From Verrucomicrobiota bacterium (GTDB lineage: Bacteria > Verrucomicrobiota > Verrucomicrobiia > Limisphaerales > Fontisphaeraceae): 64,000 bases of DNA. Positions 47,093 through 54,232 of the stretch are shown here, one piece after another. Each line of letters opens with the position of its first letter. Position 1 is the stretch's first letter. The DNA lies in the NCBI GenBank assembly GCA_037139415.1, contig JBAXGN010000002.1:43439-107438 (forward strand), read 5' to 3'. Made by a program: the position numbers and the translations under genes. The notes beneath the pieces were generated by a model that saw only the letters and a program-made list of their open reading frames with translations, was not told where the DNA came from and searched no databases.

Positions 47093-47738
47093 GGTTATGT
47101 TGGCAGGGCGTGCAATCATAATCGACGCGTGTGCCAGATTGGTAACATTGCAGCGAATCCTCGGGATCTGGCATTGAATTCCAAATTCGCCAAGCGCCTG
47201 CTTTCCAACCATTCGACACTAAACGGGTGCGCATGAACGCTTGTATTTCAACCGGATTGCCTCGACAGTTTGTTTCATCAGTTGGACTACGAAGCCCACC
47301 TAATGTGCCACCATCGCCTATTCGATCACGAAACGATTGAACATCACTAAAAATTGGCACCGGTCCTGTACGGGTTAGAATTTGCCTCAATACCCATGAT
47401 GAAATAATACACTTCTCTGCTGCCGAATAATCAATCCGAATATTAGTGACTTGTTCACATTTTTTGCATTGGCCTTGGAATTGGAGAAAGTTTCCATGTT
47501 GTTGCTCAGAGATTACATATCCTTGATACGTTGCTTGAATTAATCCCAAGTGGTCACAATATGAAACCGGTGAATTATCGACAAATGCATATAAATGATA
47601 TCCTCCCGCCTCCTCAATTGGATCACGATTAATCCATCGGCCAATGTGGGTGTCGTAAAAAGCGCAAGCGGAATAAGAAGCAGCGATAAAGCCTGCCAAT
47701 ACGAACAAACGGACGTTTAAATTTAACTTTGTTTTCAT
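47076..47738 (-). CDS. Secreted RHS-tip protein 2 with variable C-terminus
   Basis: A 220-aa exported protein. Residues 1-26 are a signal peptide ending SYSACA. The mature protein begins with FYDTHIGRWINRDPIEEAGG, the core-tip motif of RHS proteins (normally YDPxxGRFxSxDP), followed by LYAFVDNSPVSYCDHLG. The usual DPxG cleavage motif reads CDHLG. The first 46 residues differ from the other tip protein at only two positions, but the rest is unrelated. The C-terminal region has eight cysteines, fitting a disulfide-bonded periplasmic or extracellular domain. No known toxin fold was recognised. It lies between two lipoprotein/membrane genes. Confidence 0.85.
   Translation of the reverse strand: MKTKLNLNVRLFVLAGFIAASYSACAFYDTHIGRWINRDPIEEAGGYHLYAFVDNSPVSYCDHLGLIQATYQGYVISEQQHGNFLQFQGQCKKCEQVTNIRIDYSAAEKCIISSWVLRQILTRTGPVPIFSDVQSFRDRIGDGGTLGGLRSPTDETNCRGNPVEIQAFMRTRLVSNGWKAGAWRIWNSMPDPEDSLQCYQSGTRVDYDCTPCQHNHGTPP
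47602..47738. repeat. 137-bp leader repeat, copy 2
   Basis: Direct repeat of 48949-49085, gapless, with about 18 base differences counted by eye (about 87% identity). It encodes the signal peptide and RHS-tip motif of the two secreted proteins. The two copies are 1347 bp apart. Only two of the changes alter the encoded residues, so the leader is under purifying selection. Confidence 0.85.
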
Positions 47739-47775
47739 GGTGATTCTGAAGCAAAATCCACTTTGTTGGGCAATT

Positions 47776-48411
47776 TTACTGTTCGGGTCGCATATCACTG
47801 CCAGCTCTGTGGCTGTATAGCCAGAGGTGAAGCCGGTTCGTCAACAGTATTGAGTCACGCACTGTTAGCCGAAGTCTGTATGCCACTTTTGAACGCAGTA
47901 TTCCGCTCTCCAAAGCATGGGAATCCTCTCCGTATCGGAAGACCGCCACCGTATTGCTCCGAGTTTCAGGCCACGCGTATGGCAGCGGCTCCAATCCCCC
48001 AATCAACACGCCATAGGCGGGACGCCAAAGCGGATAATACGCGGAATTGTTTTTAAGAGGGACTTCCGCTTGATAGAAAGCGTTGGAGGCATTGTCCTCA
48101 AAAATTTGCAATGTGAATTTTAACTGGGCGAGGTTGCTTGCCAGCGAGATTGGGAACCTCATTTGCTGGCGGGAATCTTTCACCGAGAGTCCCAGGCACG
48201 ATCCGGTGAATCCTTCGGGCAAAGAAAACGAAGCATCCAGGTTGTTGCCCGCAGAATTCGCGGCAAAGTTTCCGATTTCCTGCAAATAGAACCTTCCGCT
48301 TTCTTGCTTTACGCAGCCGCATAGCACGGCGAGCACGGGAATCCAGAACGCAGCCTTGAGGAGTCGTGGGTGGCAGCGCCAAGCTGAATAGTTCGCTATT
48401 AGCCGACTCAT
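47776..48411 (-). CDS. Putative lipoprotein in the RHS-tip operon
   Basis: A 211-aa exported protein. I start at 48411 (SRLIANYSAWRCHPRLLKAA), where ATGA overlaps the stop of the preceding tip gene; the frame opens at 48477. The signal segment FWIPVLAVLCGC ends in a lipobox Cys. The mature domain is beta-rich (FTLQIFEDNASNAFYQAEVP, KVAYRLRLTVRDSILLTNRL) and unassigned. Tight coupling to the upstream secreted tip protein suggests an immunity or partner role, consistent with a membrane-anchored protector acting in the periplasm. Confidence 0.7.
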   Translation of the reverse strand: MSRLIANYSAWRCHPRLLKAAFWIPVLAVLCGCVKQESGRFYLQEIGNFAANSAGNNLDASFSLPEGFTGSCLGLSVKDSRQQMRFPISLASNLAQLKFTLQIFEDNASNAFYQAEVPLKNNSAYYPLWRPAYGVLIGGLEPLPYAWPETRSNTVAVFRYGEDSHALESGILRSKVAYRLRLTVRDSILLTNRLHLWLYSHRAGSDMRPEQ

Positions 48412-49085
48412 TTGGCCGTACAACCTTTGCTTTCCTCCAGACACTCGGAAAGAATCGCTTCCGCAAATTTGTCGCACAAGCGATTATCGGAAGTTCCATT
48501 TAGTTGTGCTGCCTTATTGTTCAAGCAACGGTGTAGTTTCTCAAAATCGTAATCGCAAGGTGAGAGTTTTACTGAATTTTGCTGGGGAGCGGGCGTGGTG
48601 TATAATGTTGGTCCTGCGGCTGGGCTGCTAACTATGTACATTCCGATAATCGCATTGTTGTCGATGCTTCCACCGGGCCATGTCAGCCATGCGTGATAGG
48701 GATTGCCGCTGGGGGTGGGCACGTTGCCGCTCCATCGGAAGGCTATAACTCCACTATCGATCGGCTGGCGCGAGACGATTTTCCCATTGCAACAACATGA
48801 CTTGAAGCTGTTGTACCGTTGTCCGTTACACAAAGGGCAAGCTGCGGAAAATAAATTCCAAGCGTCGTTTGGATTTGCGGTTACGAACATCCCGAGCTTG
48901 TCCACAAACTGAATTGGACTGTTTTTTGTAAAGCCATAGATATTGAGCCCTCCCGCCTCCTCGATGGGGTCTCTGGATATCCATCGGCCAATGTGGGTAT
49001 CGTAAAAAGCGCAAGCGGAATAGGAAGCAGCAATAAAACCTGCCAATACGAACAACCGGACGTTTAGAATCAGCTTTGTTTTCAT
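48408..49085 (-). CDS. Secreted RHS-tip protein 1 with Cys-rich C-terminus
   Basis: A 225-aa exported protein with the same leader as the other tip protein: signal peptide ending SYSACA, then FYDTHIGRWISRDPIEEAGG and IYGFTKNSPIQFVDKLG. The shared region ends there. The C-terminal domain has ten cysteines, including a cluster in the CPLCNGQRYNSFKSCCCNGK area (from about residue 80), and a helical C-terminus (YDFEKLHRCLNNKAAQL). No RHS repeats or other domain are present. Start ATG 49085 overlaps the stop of the transglutaminase-like gene by 4 bp (ATGA), and its own stop overlaps the next gene. Confidence 0.85.
   Translation of the reverse strand: MKTKLILNVRLFVLAGFIAASYSACAFYDTHIGRWISRDPIEEAGGLNIYGFTKNSPIQFVDKLGMFVTANPNDAWNLFSAACPLCNGQRYNSFKSCCCNGKIVSRQPIDSGVIAFRWSGNVPTPSGNPYHAWLTWPGGSIDNNAIIGMYIVSSPAAGPTLYTTPAPQQNSVKLSPCDYDFEKLHRCLNNKAAQLNGTSDNRLCDKFAEAILSECLEESKGCTAK
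48949..49085. repeat. 137-bp leader repeat, copy 1
   Basis: The partner of 47602-47738. It covers the signal peptide and RHS-tip coding portion of the first tip gene. The match begins abruptly at cctcccgcctcctc and ends at the start codon. Confidence 0.85.
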
Positions 49086-50359
49086 CTTGGTGGAGAATTT
49101 ATCATTGCAGGGGATGATTTGCCAGCGGAATTTCTTTCTTTTTTCAAGCTCTCCCGGCGTGCGTGGCTCAGCAATTCGGCCCGCAAAATACGAAATTCCA
49201 TCTCCAAATCATCCTCGGGAACCCCTGACATGATCTGCGCTTTGAGCACTTCGCGGCGCTGGAAGTAATATTGCCGCATTGGTCCATCAGGAATGGGCAG
49301 GCGTTGCACGGCCAGGACGTTTGCCTGCTGTGGTGTCAATGCGCCTGCTTGCAGTGCCTCCTTTTCGGCACGTTGGTAGATCAGTTGGTGTCCGACCGAT
49401 TCGGGTTCCTTTCTTATCGCATGCACAAATGCCACTAGCGACCACATCCGCTGACCGGCGGCAGCCAGGCACATGCCACGAATTGACAAAAACACTGCCA
49501 ATTCTTGTGCAGGGGTCATCGCCTTAAGATACCGTTCCGATTGTTCTTCTTCTGGCGTGAAAGGCGCAGGCCAAGTCCGATAATAATCATCTTGAAAGCT
49601 GATAAAACCAATGGAGGTGCTTTCGACATTAAAGCTGCGTTCGCCCTCTTCCCATCTGACGAATAAATGGCCTTTTGCTTTGACAAGTTTAAGGGGATAC
49701 CCCAGCCGTCTTCCCACCGCCACATAAAAGACCGGCATGGAAGAGCAGGTGCCAGTGCCATTTTTCAACGCCAAACCATGGATGAATACATCTTGAGAAT
49801 TGGCAAAAAATTGTTGATTGGGCTGGATGGGTGTGCCGGGTATTTGCCTGCGGTCTGGATTGTAGTGTACACCCAAATCTTGTTGCAGCACCGTGACCAT
49901 CATCATTATGCGAAAGTAGCCTTCGGAATTGTTGTAATCACCAGGTTTTTCCTTAAACTTGTGGAAGTTACGTTCGGTATCTCCTTTCACATATTTGGCG
50001 ATTCCATCGAGTTTTTCCAAACAGTCTTTCACGTTCAGATTTTCTGAGCCGCGTAAACCCTCAGCGCAAAGGAGATTCATCAGGGCAATGTCACATAGAT
50101 ACAGCGCGGAGTCAGACAATTCGCAAAGTTCAAGATAATTGGTGGGCGTTTTGAATCCGGATGGCTGGTCGGGTATTGAAGTTCCGAATCGGCTATTGAC
50201 AACTTCTGATGGCGAACGTTTGGGGATCAACTTCAAACCAATAAATATTCCAAAAATGAGGGTAAAACACCCTATCCAAGGCAACCATTTACGGCGTTGG
50301 CGTTTTCGTGCCTGAGCCGTCGCCTCTAATCTTCTTCGTTGTCGAGATTCCTTGCTCAT
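49082..50359 (-). CDS. Membrane-anchored transglutaminase-like protein
   Basis: A 425-aa protein with a basic N-terminus (KESRQRRRLEATAQARKRQR), one transmembrane helix (WIGCFTLIFGIFIGLKLI, about 27-45) and a large domain outside. Residues about 200-260 carry a transglutaminase/SirB1-like arrangement: GTGTCSSMPVFYVAVGRRLG (putative catalytic Cys), KGHLFVRWEEG (His) and RSFNVESTS (Asn/Asp side). The C-terminal 120 residues are helical and charged. It is the first sizeable gene of the RHS-tip operon and overlaps the tip gene by 4 bp. Whether it processes the tip proteins, cross-links them or acts independently is not known. Confidence 0.7.
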   Translation of the reverse strand: MSKESRQRRRLEATAQARKRQRRKWLPWIGCFTLIFGIFIGLKLIPKRSPSEVVNSRFGTSIPDQPSGFKTPTNYLELCELSDSALYLCDIALMNLLCAEGLRGSENLNVKDCLEKLDGIAKYVKGDTERNFHKFKEKPGDYNNSEGYFRIMMMVTVLQQDLGVHYNPDRRQIPGTPIQPNQQFFANSQDVFIHGLALKNGTGTCSSMPVFYVAVGRRLGYPLKLVKAKGHLFVRWEEGERSFNVESTSIGFISFQDDYYRTWPAPFTPEEEQSERYLKAMTPAQELAVFLSIRGMCLAAAGQRMWSLVAFVHAIRKEPESVGHQLIYQRAEKEALQAGALTPQQANVLAVQRLPIPDGPMRQYYFQRREVLKAQIMSGVPEDDLEMEFRILRAELLSHARRESLKKERNSAGKSSPAMINSPPR

Positions 50360-50367
50360 GTAAGTTT

Positions 50368-50469
50368 TTAATTATCCACGAGCGCGGAGGGCCGACCGGC
50401 AGGCTTATTCGCCGCCGGGGTTTCCGGGGCAACTTCGGTGGAGTTCTTTGACTTCGCTTGCTTGACCAT
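50368..50469 (-). CDS. Possible 33-aa leader peptide
   Basis: A short frame (VKQAKSKNSTEVAPETPAAN ... ALVDN) that starts at ATG 50469 and stops 8 bp before the transglutaminase-like gene. The composition is basic then Pro/Ala-rich, with no signal peptide. Position at the head of a tight operon supports it, but length and lack of a ribosome site make it weak. Confidence 0.35.
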   Translation of the reverse strand: MVKQAKSKNSTEVAPETPAANKPAGRPSALVDN

Positions 50470-50953
50470 GGGGCGAGAGTAAGGGAAACCGCCGCGTCGG
50501 GTCAATCACAGGATGAGTTCCTGCTCGATGGGCAGTTGGTCCTGCACACCCCGTTCGGTCTTTGGCCTTCTTCCGTCTTTCTTTCGCATTTGACCTTTGG
50601 CGTAAAAGCAGCATCCTTGCGCAGTTGATTATGGAGAACCTACAGCAAGCACCACCGTCGTTGTTTGCGCGGCTGGGCACGGCGTTCGCCTGGAACAACG
50701 CCCTAAATAAAGAAAGGGAAAAGGGGACCATGACGCAAAACTCCTGACTCCACGCTCCTATCTTCATCAGTATATTTTTCTGCCCGAAACTATTTCTGCA
50801 AAATCAGTTTTCGCCGTCATTCCGCAATCCGCACTCCGCAAGGTGCTCGCACGGGCCGCCCACCGCCGTGATCCCGGAAACCGGCAAAGGCAAAACGCCG
50901 AGTGAAGATCGTTCGGGTTCAAACCCGGTTGCGCAAGTTGTAACGATCATTCT
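50470..50953. other. Noncoding gap
   Basis: About 480 bp between the RHS-tip operon and the nucleotidyltransferase gene, both on the minus strand. It should hold the operon promoter, but no convincing boxes are visible. A 61-codon plus-strand frame at 50562-50747 has no recognisable features and I do not call it. Confidence 0.45.
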
Positions 50954-51883
50954 TTACGCCACCCAGAGCCGCTCGGGGTAGGCCCCTTGGCGGATCAGGG
51001 CGCGGATGCCTTCGACGACGCGCGGGCGGTCTTCCCGGTAGGTGACCCCGAACCAGGAACAGGGGGTGGGCAATACCTTGACGCGGGCTTTGCCTTGTTG
51101 GATTAGCGCATTGATGGCGAACGGCAGGTAAAATTCGGCACGGAGATCCTGGCCGTGCTGTTTTAGAAAATCGGCGAAGAGCATCCGCAAGTGGTCAAAC
51201 AACCCCGGCTGAAATCCCCAGCAATTCAGGGATACCGCCTCGTGGCCAGTAAGCATTCGCAAACTGCCGTTGGCCTCCCGGTTGCCGATGCCGTCCGGGG
51301 TGCGCGTGATCCCGGTGAGTTCTTCGACGGAATTCAGATTCCCTGCGTGGTCCGTGTGACACACCCCGCGCGCCACCGCGCCATGTTCCGAAAGGGTGCG
51401 ATCCAACTGAAACCCAACCATGGCATACGCCTCGGGTGCTGCTTGCGACGGCGCAGCCTGAAGATAATCCGCCAGCACCTGATACGAGGCGGCACCGTAA
51501 AAATCATCAGCGTTGATTACGGCAAATGGACCGGGAGTAACCGGAGCCGCGCACAAGGTGGCATGGCCAGTGCCCCATGGTTTCACCCGATTGGAAGGTG
51601 CGGAGAAGCCAGGTGGCAGGGCATCCCGCTCTTGGAACGCATATTGCACCTCCACATGCCTTTCAAACCGCCGGGCCAGCAGATCGCGGAAATCCCGTTC
51701 GATGTCTTTGCGGATCACGAAAACAAAACGGTTAAAGCCGGCGCGTTTGGCGTCGAATACTGCGTAGTCCAGCACTGCTTCGCCGCCCGGCCCCAGCGGT
51801 TCCATTTGTTTCAAACCGCCGTAACGGCTGCCTACTCCGGCGGCGAGCACGACCAAGGATAAAGGTTTTTGCATCGGATTCAT
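50954..51883 (-). CDS. Nucleotidyltransferase of the sugar-nucleotide type
   Basis: A 309-aa NTP-transferase-like enzyme. The N-terminus (LSLVVLAAGVGSRYGGLKQM) is the nucleotide-binding signature, with the catalytic Arg/Lys, and is followed by LDYAVFDAKRAGFNRFVFVI. FAVINADDFYG gives the metal-binding Asp-Asp. The C-terminal region (PTPCSWFGVTYREDRPRVVE) is unassigned. Which sugar phosphate or other substrate it activates is unclear, since some relatives make nucleotide-linked choline or sugar acids. I start at 51883; the frame opens at 52027 and the extra residues overlap psd on the other strand. Confidence 0.8.
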   Translation of the reverse strand: MNPMQKPLSLVVLAAGVGSRYGGLKQMEPLGPGGEAVLDYAVFDAKRAGFNRFVFVIRKDIERDFRDLLARRFERHVEVQYAFQERDALPPGFSAPSNRVKPWGTGHATLCAAPVTPGPFAVINADDFYGAASYQVLADYLQAAPSQAAPEAYAMVGFQLDRTLSEHGAVARGVCHTDHAGNLNSVEELTGITRTPDGIGNREANGSLRMLTGHEAVSLNCWGFQPGLFDHLRMLFADFLKQHGQDLRAEFYLPFAINALIQQGKARVKVLPTPCSWFGVTYREDRPRVVEGIRALIRQGAYPERLWVA

Positions 51884-51972
51884 GACGCACAGGGTTATAG
51901 TTGGGCGGCCCGGAAAGGAACAGTAAATTTTACGCTTTATAGTTTTCAAACAAGTCTTAGACTCACCCCGAT

Positions 51973-52659
51973 ATGAAACATTGTGGTAAGGCCGCCTCGG
52001 CGGCATGGAAGTGGATATTCTGGTCAATCCTGGTGTTGTTGGGGATTTTTGCCGCCGGCATTATCGCCACGTACCTTGCGGCCTTTGTTACGTGGTTTGC
52101 CTCCGGCTTCATCGCGCTGTGGATCGCGTTTGTCGCGTTGATGGTGTATTTTTTTCGCGACCCGGAGCCGTCCATCCCCCAGGAACCGGGCGTGGTGCTC
52201 TCGCCGGCCCATGGCACGGTGGATGTGGTGGATGAAACCGAGGAAAAGGAGTTTATGGGCGGACGCTGCCAGCGCATTTCGATCTTTCTTTCGCCGCTGG
52301 ACGTCCATGTGCAACGCGCGCCTGTCAGCGGACGGGTGGGGATTGTGCGGCACCAACCGGGCGAGTTCAAGCCGGCCACCAGCCCCACCTGCGGCCTCTG
52401 CAATGAAAATGTGCTGATCGGTTTTGATTCCACGGAAGTGCCGGGCGAAAAAATCAGTATCCGGTTGATTGCCGGCATCCTTGCCCGCCGGATCATTCCC
52501 TGGTCCGCCACTGGCGAGCTGGTGGCGCGCGGCGAACGCATCAGCCTGATTCAATTTGGCTCGCGCTGCGATGTTTATCTGCCGCGCACGGTGAAAATCA
52601 GCGTCAAACTGGGCGATAAGGTCATTGGCGGAGAAACCATTCTGGCGCGGCGCGCCTAA
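51973..52659 (+). CDS. psd: Phosphatidylserine decarboxylase, short type
   Basis: A 228-aa proenzyme of the short (archaeal-like) class that converts phosphatidylserine to phosphatidylethanolamine at the inner membrane. Two hydrophobic helices (about 14-60) precede FRDPEPSIPQEPGVV. H112 is in FLSPLDVHVQRAP. The pyruvoyl-forming self-cleavage site is Gly196-Ser197 in IQFGSRCDVYLP. The usual SPADG aspartate is replaced by His (SPAHGTVD, H80). It is followed by pssA after 19 bp, forming the classic pair that makes PE via PS. Confidence 0.93.
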   Translation: MKHCGKAASAAWKWIFWSILVLLGIFAAGIIATYLAAFVTWFASGFIALWIAFVALMVYFFRDPEPSIPQEPGVVLSPAHGTVDVVDETEEKEFMGGRCQRISIFLSPLDVHVQRAPVSGRVGIVRHQPGEFKPATSPTCGLCNENVLIGFDSTEVPGEKISIRLIAGILARRIIPWSATGELVARGERISLIQFGSRCDVYLPRTVKISVKLGDKVIGGETILARRA

Positions 52660-52678
52660 ACCCAAACCCGATGGGATT

Positions 52679-53560
52679 ATGAACTCCAACCCCCAACCAG
52701 CACCGCCAGCGAACACGGTACCCGAGCAAAAGCTGAAGATATTTTTTCTGCCGAACCTGATGACGGCGGGGAATCTGTTCTGCGGCTTTGTCGCCTTGAC
52801 CAAGATCGTGGAGGCGGATGTCAATACAGCCAATTTTAACCAAAACATACAGGTGGCGCTGGGTTTCATCCTGCTCGCTTGTATTTTTGATTTGCTGGAT
52901 GGACGCGTGGCGCGCTGGGGCGGGGCAGAAAGCCCATTTGGACGCGAGTTTGATTCGCTGGCCGACCTGATTTCCTTCGGCGCGGCGCCGGCGTTTTTGG
53001 TGCATCGGATCGTATTGCGCGAGGTGTTTGCCGGGCATTCCGAGGTGGGCTGGTTCATTGCCTCCATTTACCTGATTTGCGGCGCGTTGCGGTTGGCCCG
53101 GTTCAATTGTCTCTCGGCCATGCCTTCCAGCAGTGGGGGCAAAGAGTTCGTGGGATTTCCCATCCCGGCGGCTGCGGCGATGGTCGCATCGCTGACGCTG
53201 CTGATGCTGTGGCTGGACAATCACAACATGCTGGATGAACGCCTTTTGCAGAGCAACTGGCGGTTTGCGTTGCCAGTAATTCTTCTCGTTCTTTCATTCA
53301 TGATGGTCAGCGAGGTTAAATATCCCAGCTTTAAAACCTTGAACCTCAAGACCACGCGTCCGTTCACCCGTTTGGTGGTGAGCGTCATGTTTATCGGTTG
53401 CATCGTGGTATTGCGGGAGAAAGTTCTATTCATCATTCTGCCGGTGATTTTCACGGCGTATCTGATCTACGGTTTCTTTCGTCCCTGGATATCCCGCCGG
53501 ACGCGGGATGAGATCGAAGAGGAAGAGGAAGAGCCGGACAACGCGCCACCGCATTTGTAG
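52679..53560 (+). CDS. pssA: CDP-diacylglycerol-serine O-phosphatidyltransferase
   Basis: A 293-aa membrane enzyme that makes phosphatidylserine from CDP-diacylglycerol and serine. The CDP-alcohol phosphotransferase motif DG-x2-AR-x8-G-x3-D-x3-D is complete in DGRVARWGGAESPFGREFDS and the following LAD (about residues 74-96). About six to eight hydrophobic helices are present, and the tail is acidic (DEIEEEEEEPDNAPPHL). I start at 52679, 19 bp after psd; an upstream ATG at 52625 would overlap psd. It forms a unit with psd and probably with the LysE-like gene 6 bp downstream. Confidence 0.94.
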   Translation: MNSNPQPAPPANTVPEQKLKIFFLPNLMTAGNLFCGFVALTKIVEADVNTANFNQNIQVALGFILLACIFDLLDGRVARWGGAESPFGREFDSLADLISFGAAPAFLVHRIVLREVFAGHSEVGWFIASIYLICGALRLARFNCLSAMPSSSGGKEFVGFPIPAAAAMVASLTLLMLWLDNHNMLDERLLQSNWRFALPVILLVLSFMMVSEVKYPSFKTLNLKTTRPFTRLVVSVMFIGCIVVLREKVLFIILPVIFTAYLIYGFFRPWISRRTRDEIEEEEEEPDNAPPHL

Positions 53561-53566
53561 CCCACC

Positions 53567-54229
53567 ATGCCTGAGCCACCACATATCCTGGTCGCCTGGC
53601 TTACCGGCGTGGTGAGCGGCTTCATTGCCTCGTTTGTGCCGGGGCCCATTATTGTGGCGATCATTAACGAAGGCGCCCGCCGGGGATTTAAATGGGGACT
53701 CATGATTGGGTTGGGGTCCACGGTCATGGAAACCATCTATTGCGCGCTGGCGTTTGCCGGTTTCTCGACCATGTTAGAGAACCGCACCGTCAAGGCAGCC
53801 ATGGAATTGGTCAGTTTTTTGTTGATGCTATGGCTGGGGATCAAGTATCTGCGCGCCCAAGCGGTGGAAGAGCGCAATCTGCGCGCGGACCGCATTGAGC
53901 AACGGGTACATCCCAGCTCGGCTTTTATGACCGGGTTCGTGCAAGTGTTGGGAAACCTGGGGGTGCTGTTGATGTGGATCGCGCTGACCGCCACCTTTAT
54001 TTCGCACGACTGGGTGGCCGAAAATATCGAGGAGAAATCCGCTTGTGTGCTGGGCGTGGCGACCGGCGCCCTGGTTTGGTTCCTGACCCTGGCGTTCCTT
54101 GTTTCCCGTGGGCGTCGCAAAATTTCCCCCAAAACACTACTGCTGATGGAGCACCTTTCCGGGGTACTATTGCTGATTCTCGCCGGCGCGGTGGGCGTGC
54201 GGATTGTACTGTTACTGGCAAAACATTAG
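53567..54229 (+). CDS. LysE-family exporter
   Basis: A 220-aa inner-membrane protein of the LysE/RhtB type, exporting amino acids or related metabolites. It has six hydrophobic helices. The N-terminus has GVVSGFIASFVPGPIIVAII with the conserved Pro-Gly-Pro, followed by NEGARRGFKWGLMIGLGST, the usual cytosolic loop. Substrate unknown. It starts 6 bp after pssA, so it is probably cotranscribed, and converges with the PQQ-propeller gene (4-bp gap). Confidence 0.9.
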   Translation: MPEPPHILVAWLTGVVSGFIASFVPGPIIVAIINEGARRGFKWGLMIGLGSTVMETIYCALAFAGFSTMLENRTVKAAMELVSFLLMLWLGIKYLRAQAVEERNLRADRIEQRVHPSSAFMTGFVQVLGNLGVLLMWIALTATFISHDWVAENIEEKSACVLGVATGALVWFLTLAFLVSRGRRKISPKTLLLMEHLSGVLLLILAGAVGVRIVLLLAKH

Positions 54230-54232
54230 CCC

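Noticed and set aside
50562..50747. 61-codon plus-strand frame
   Set aside because: No ribosome site, no family signal; it lies opposite to the direction of both neighbours and looks like chance.
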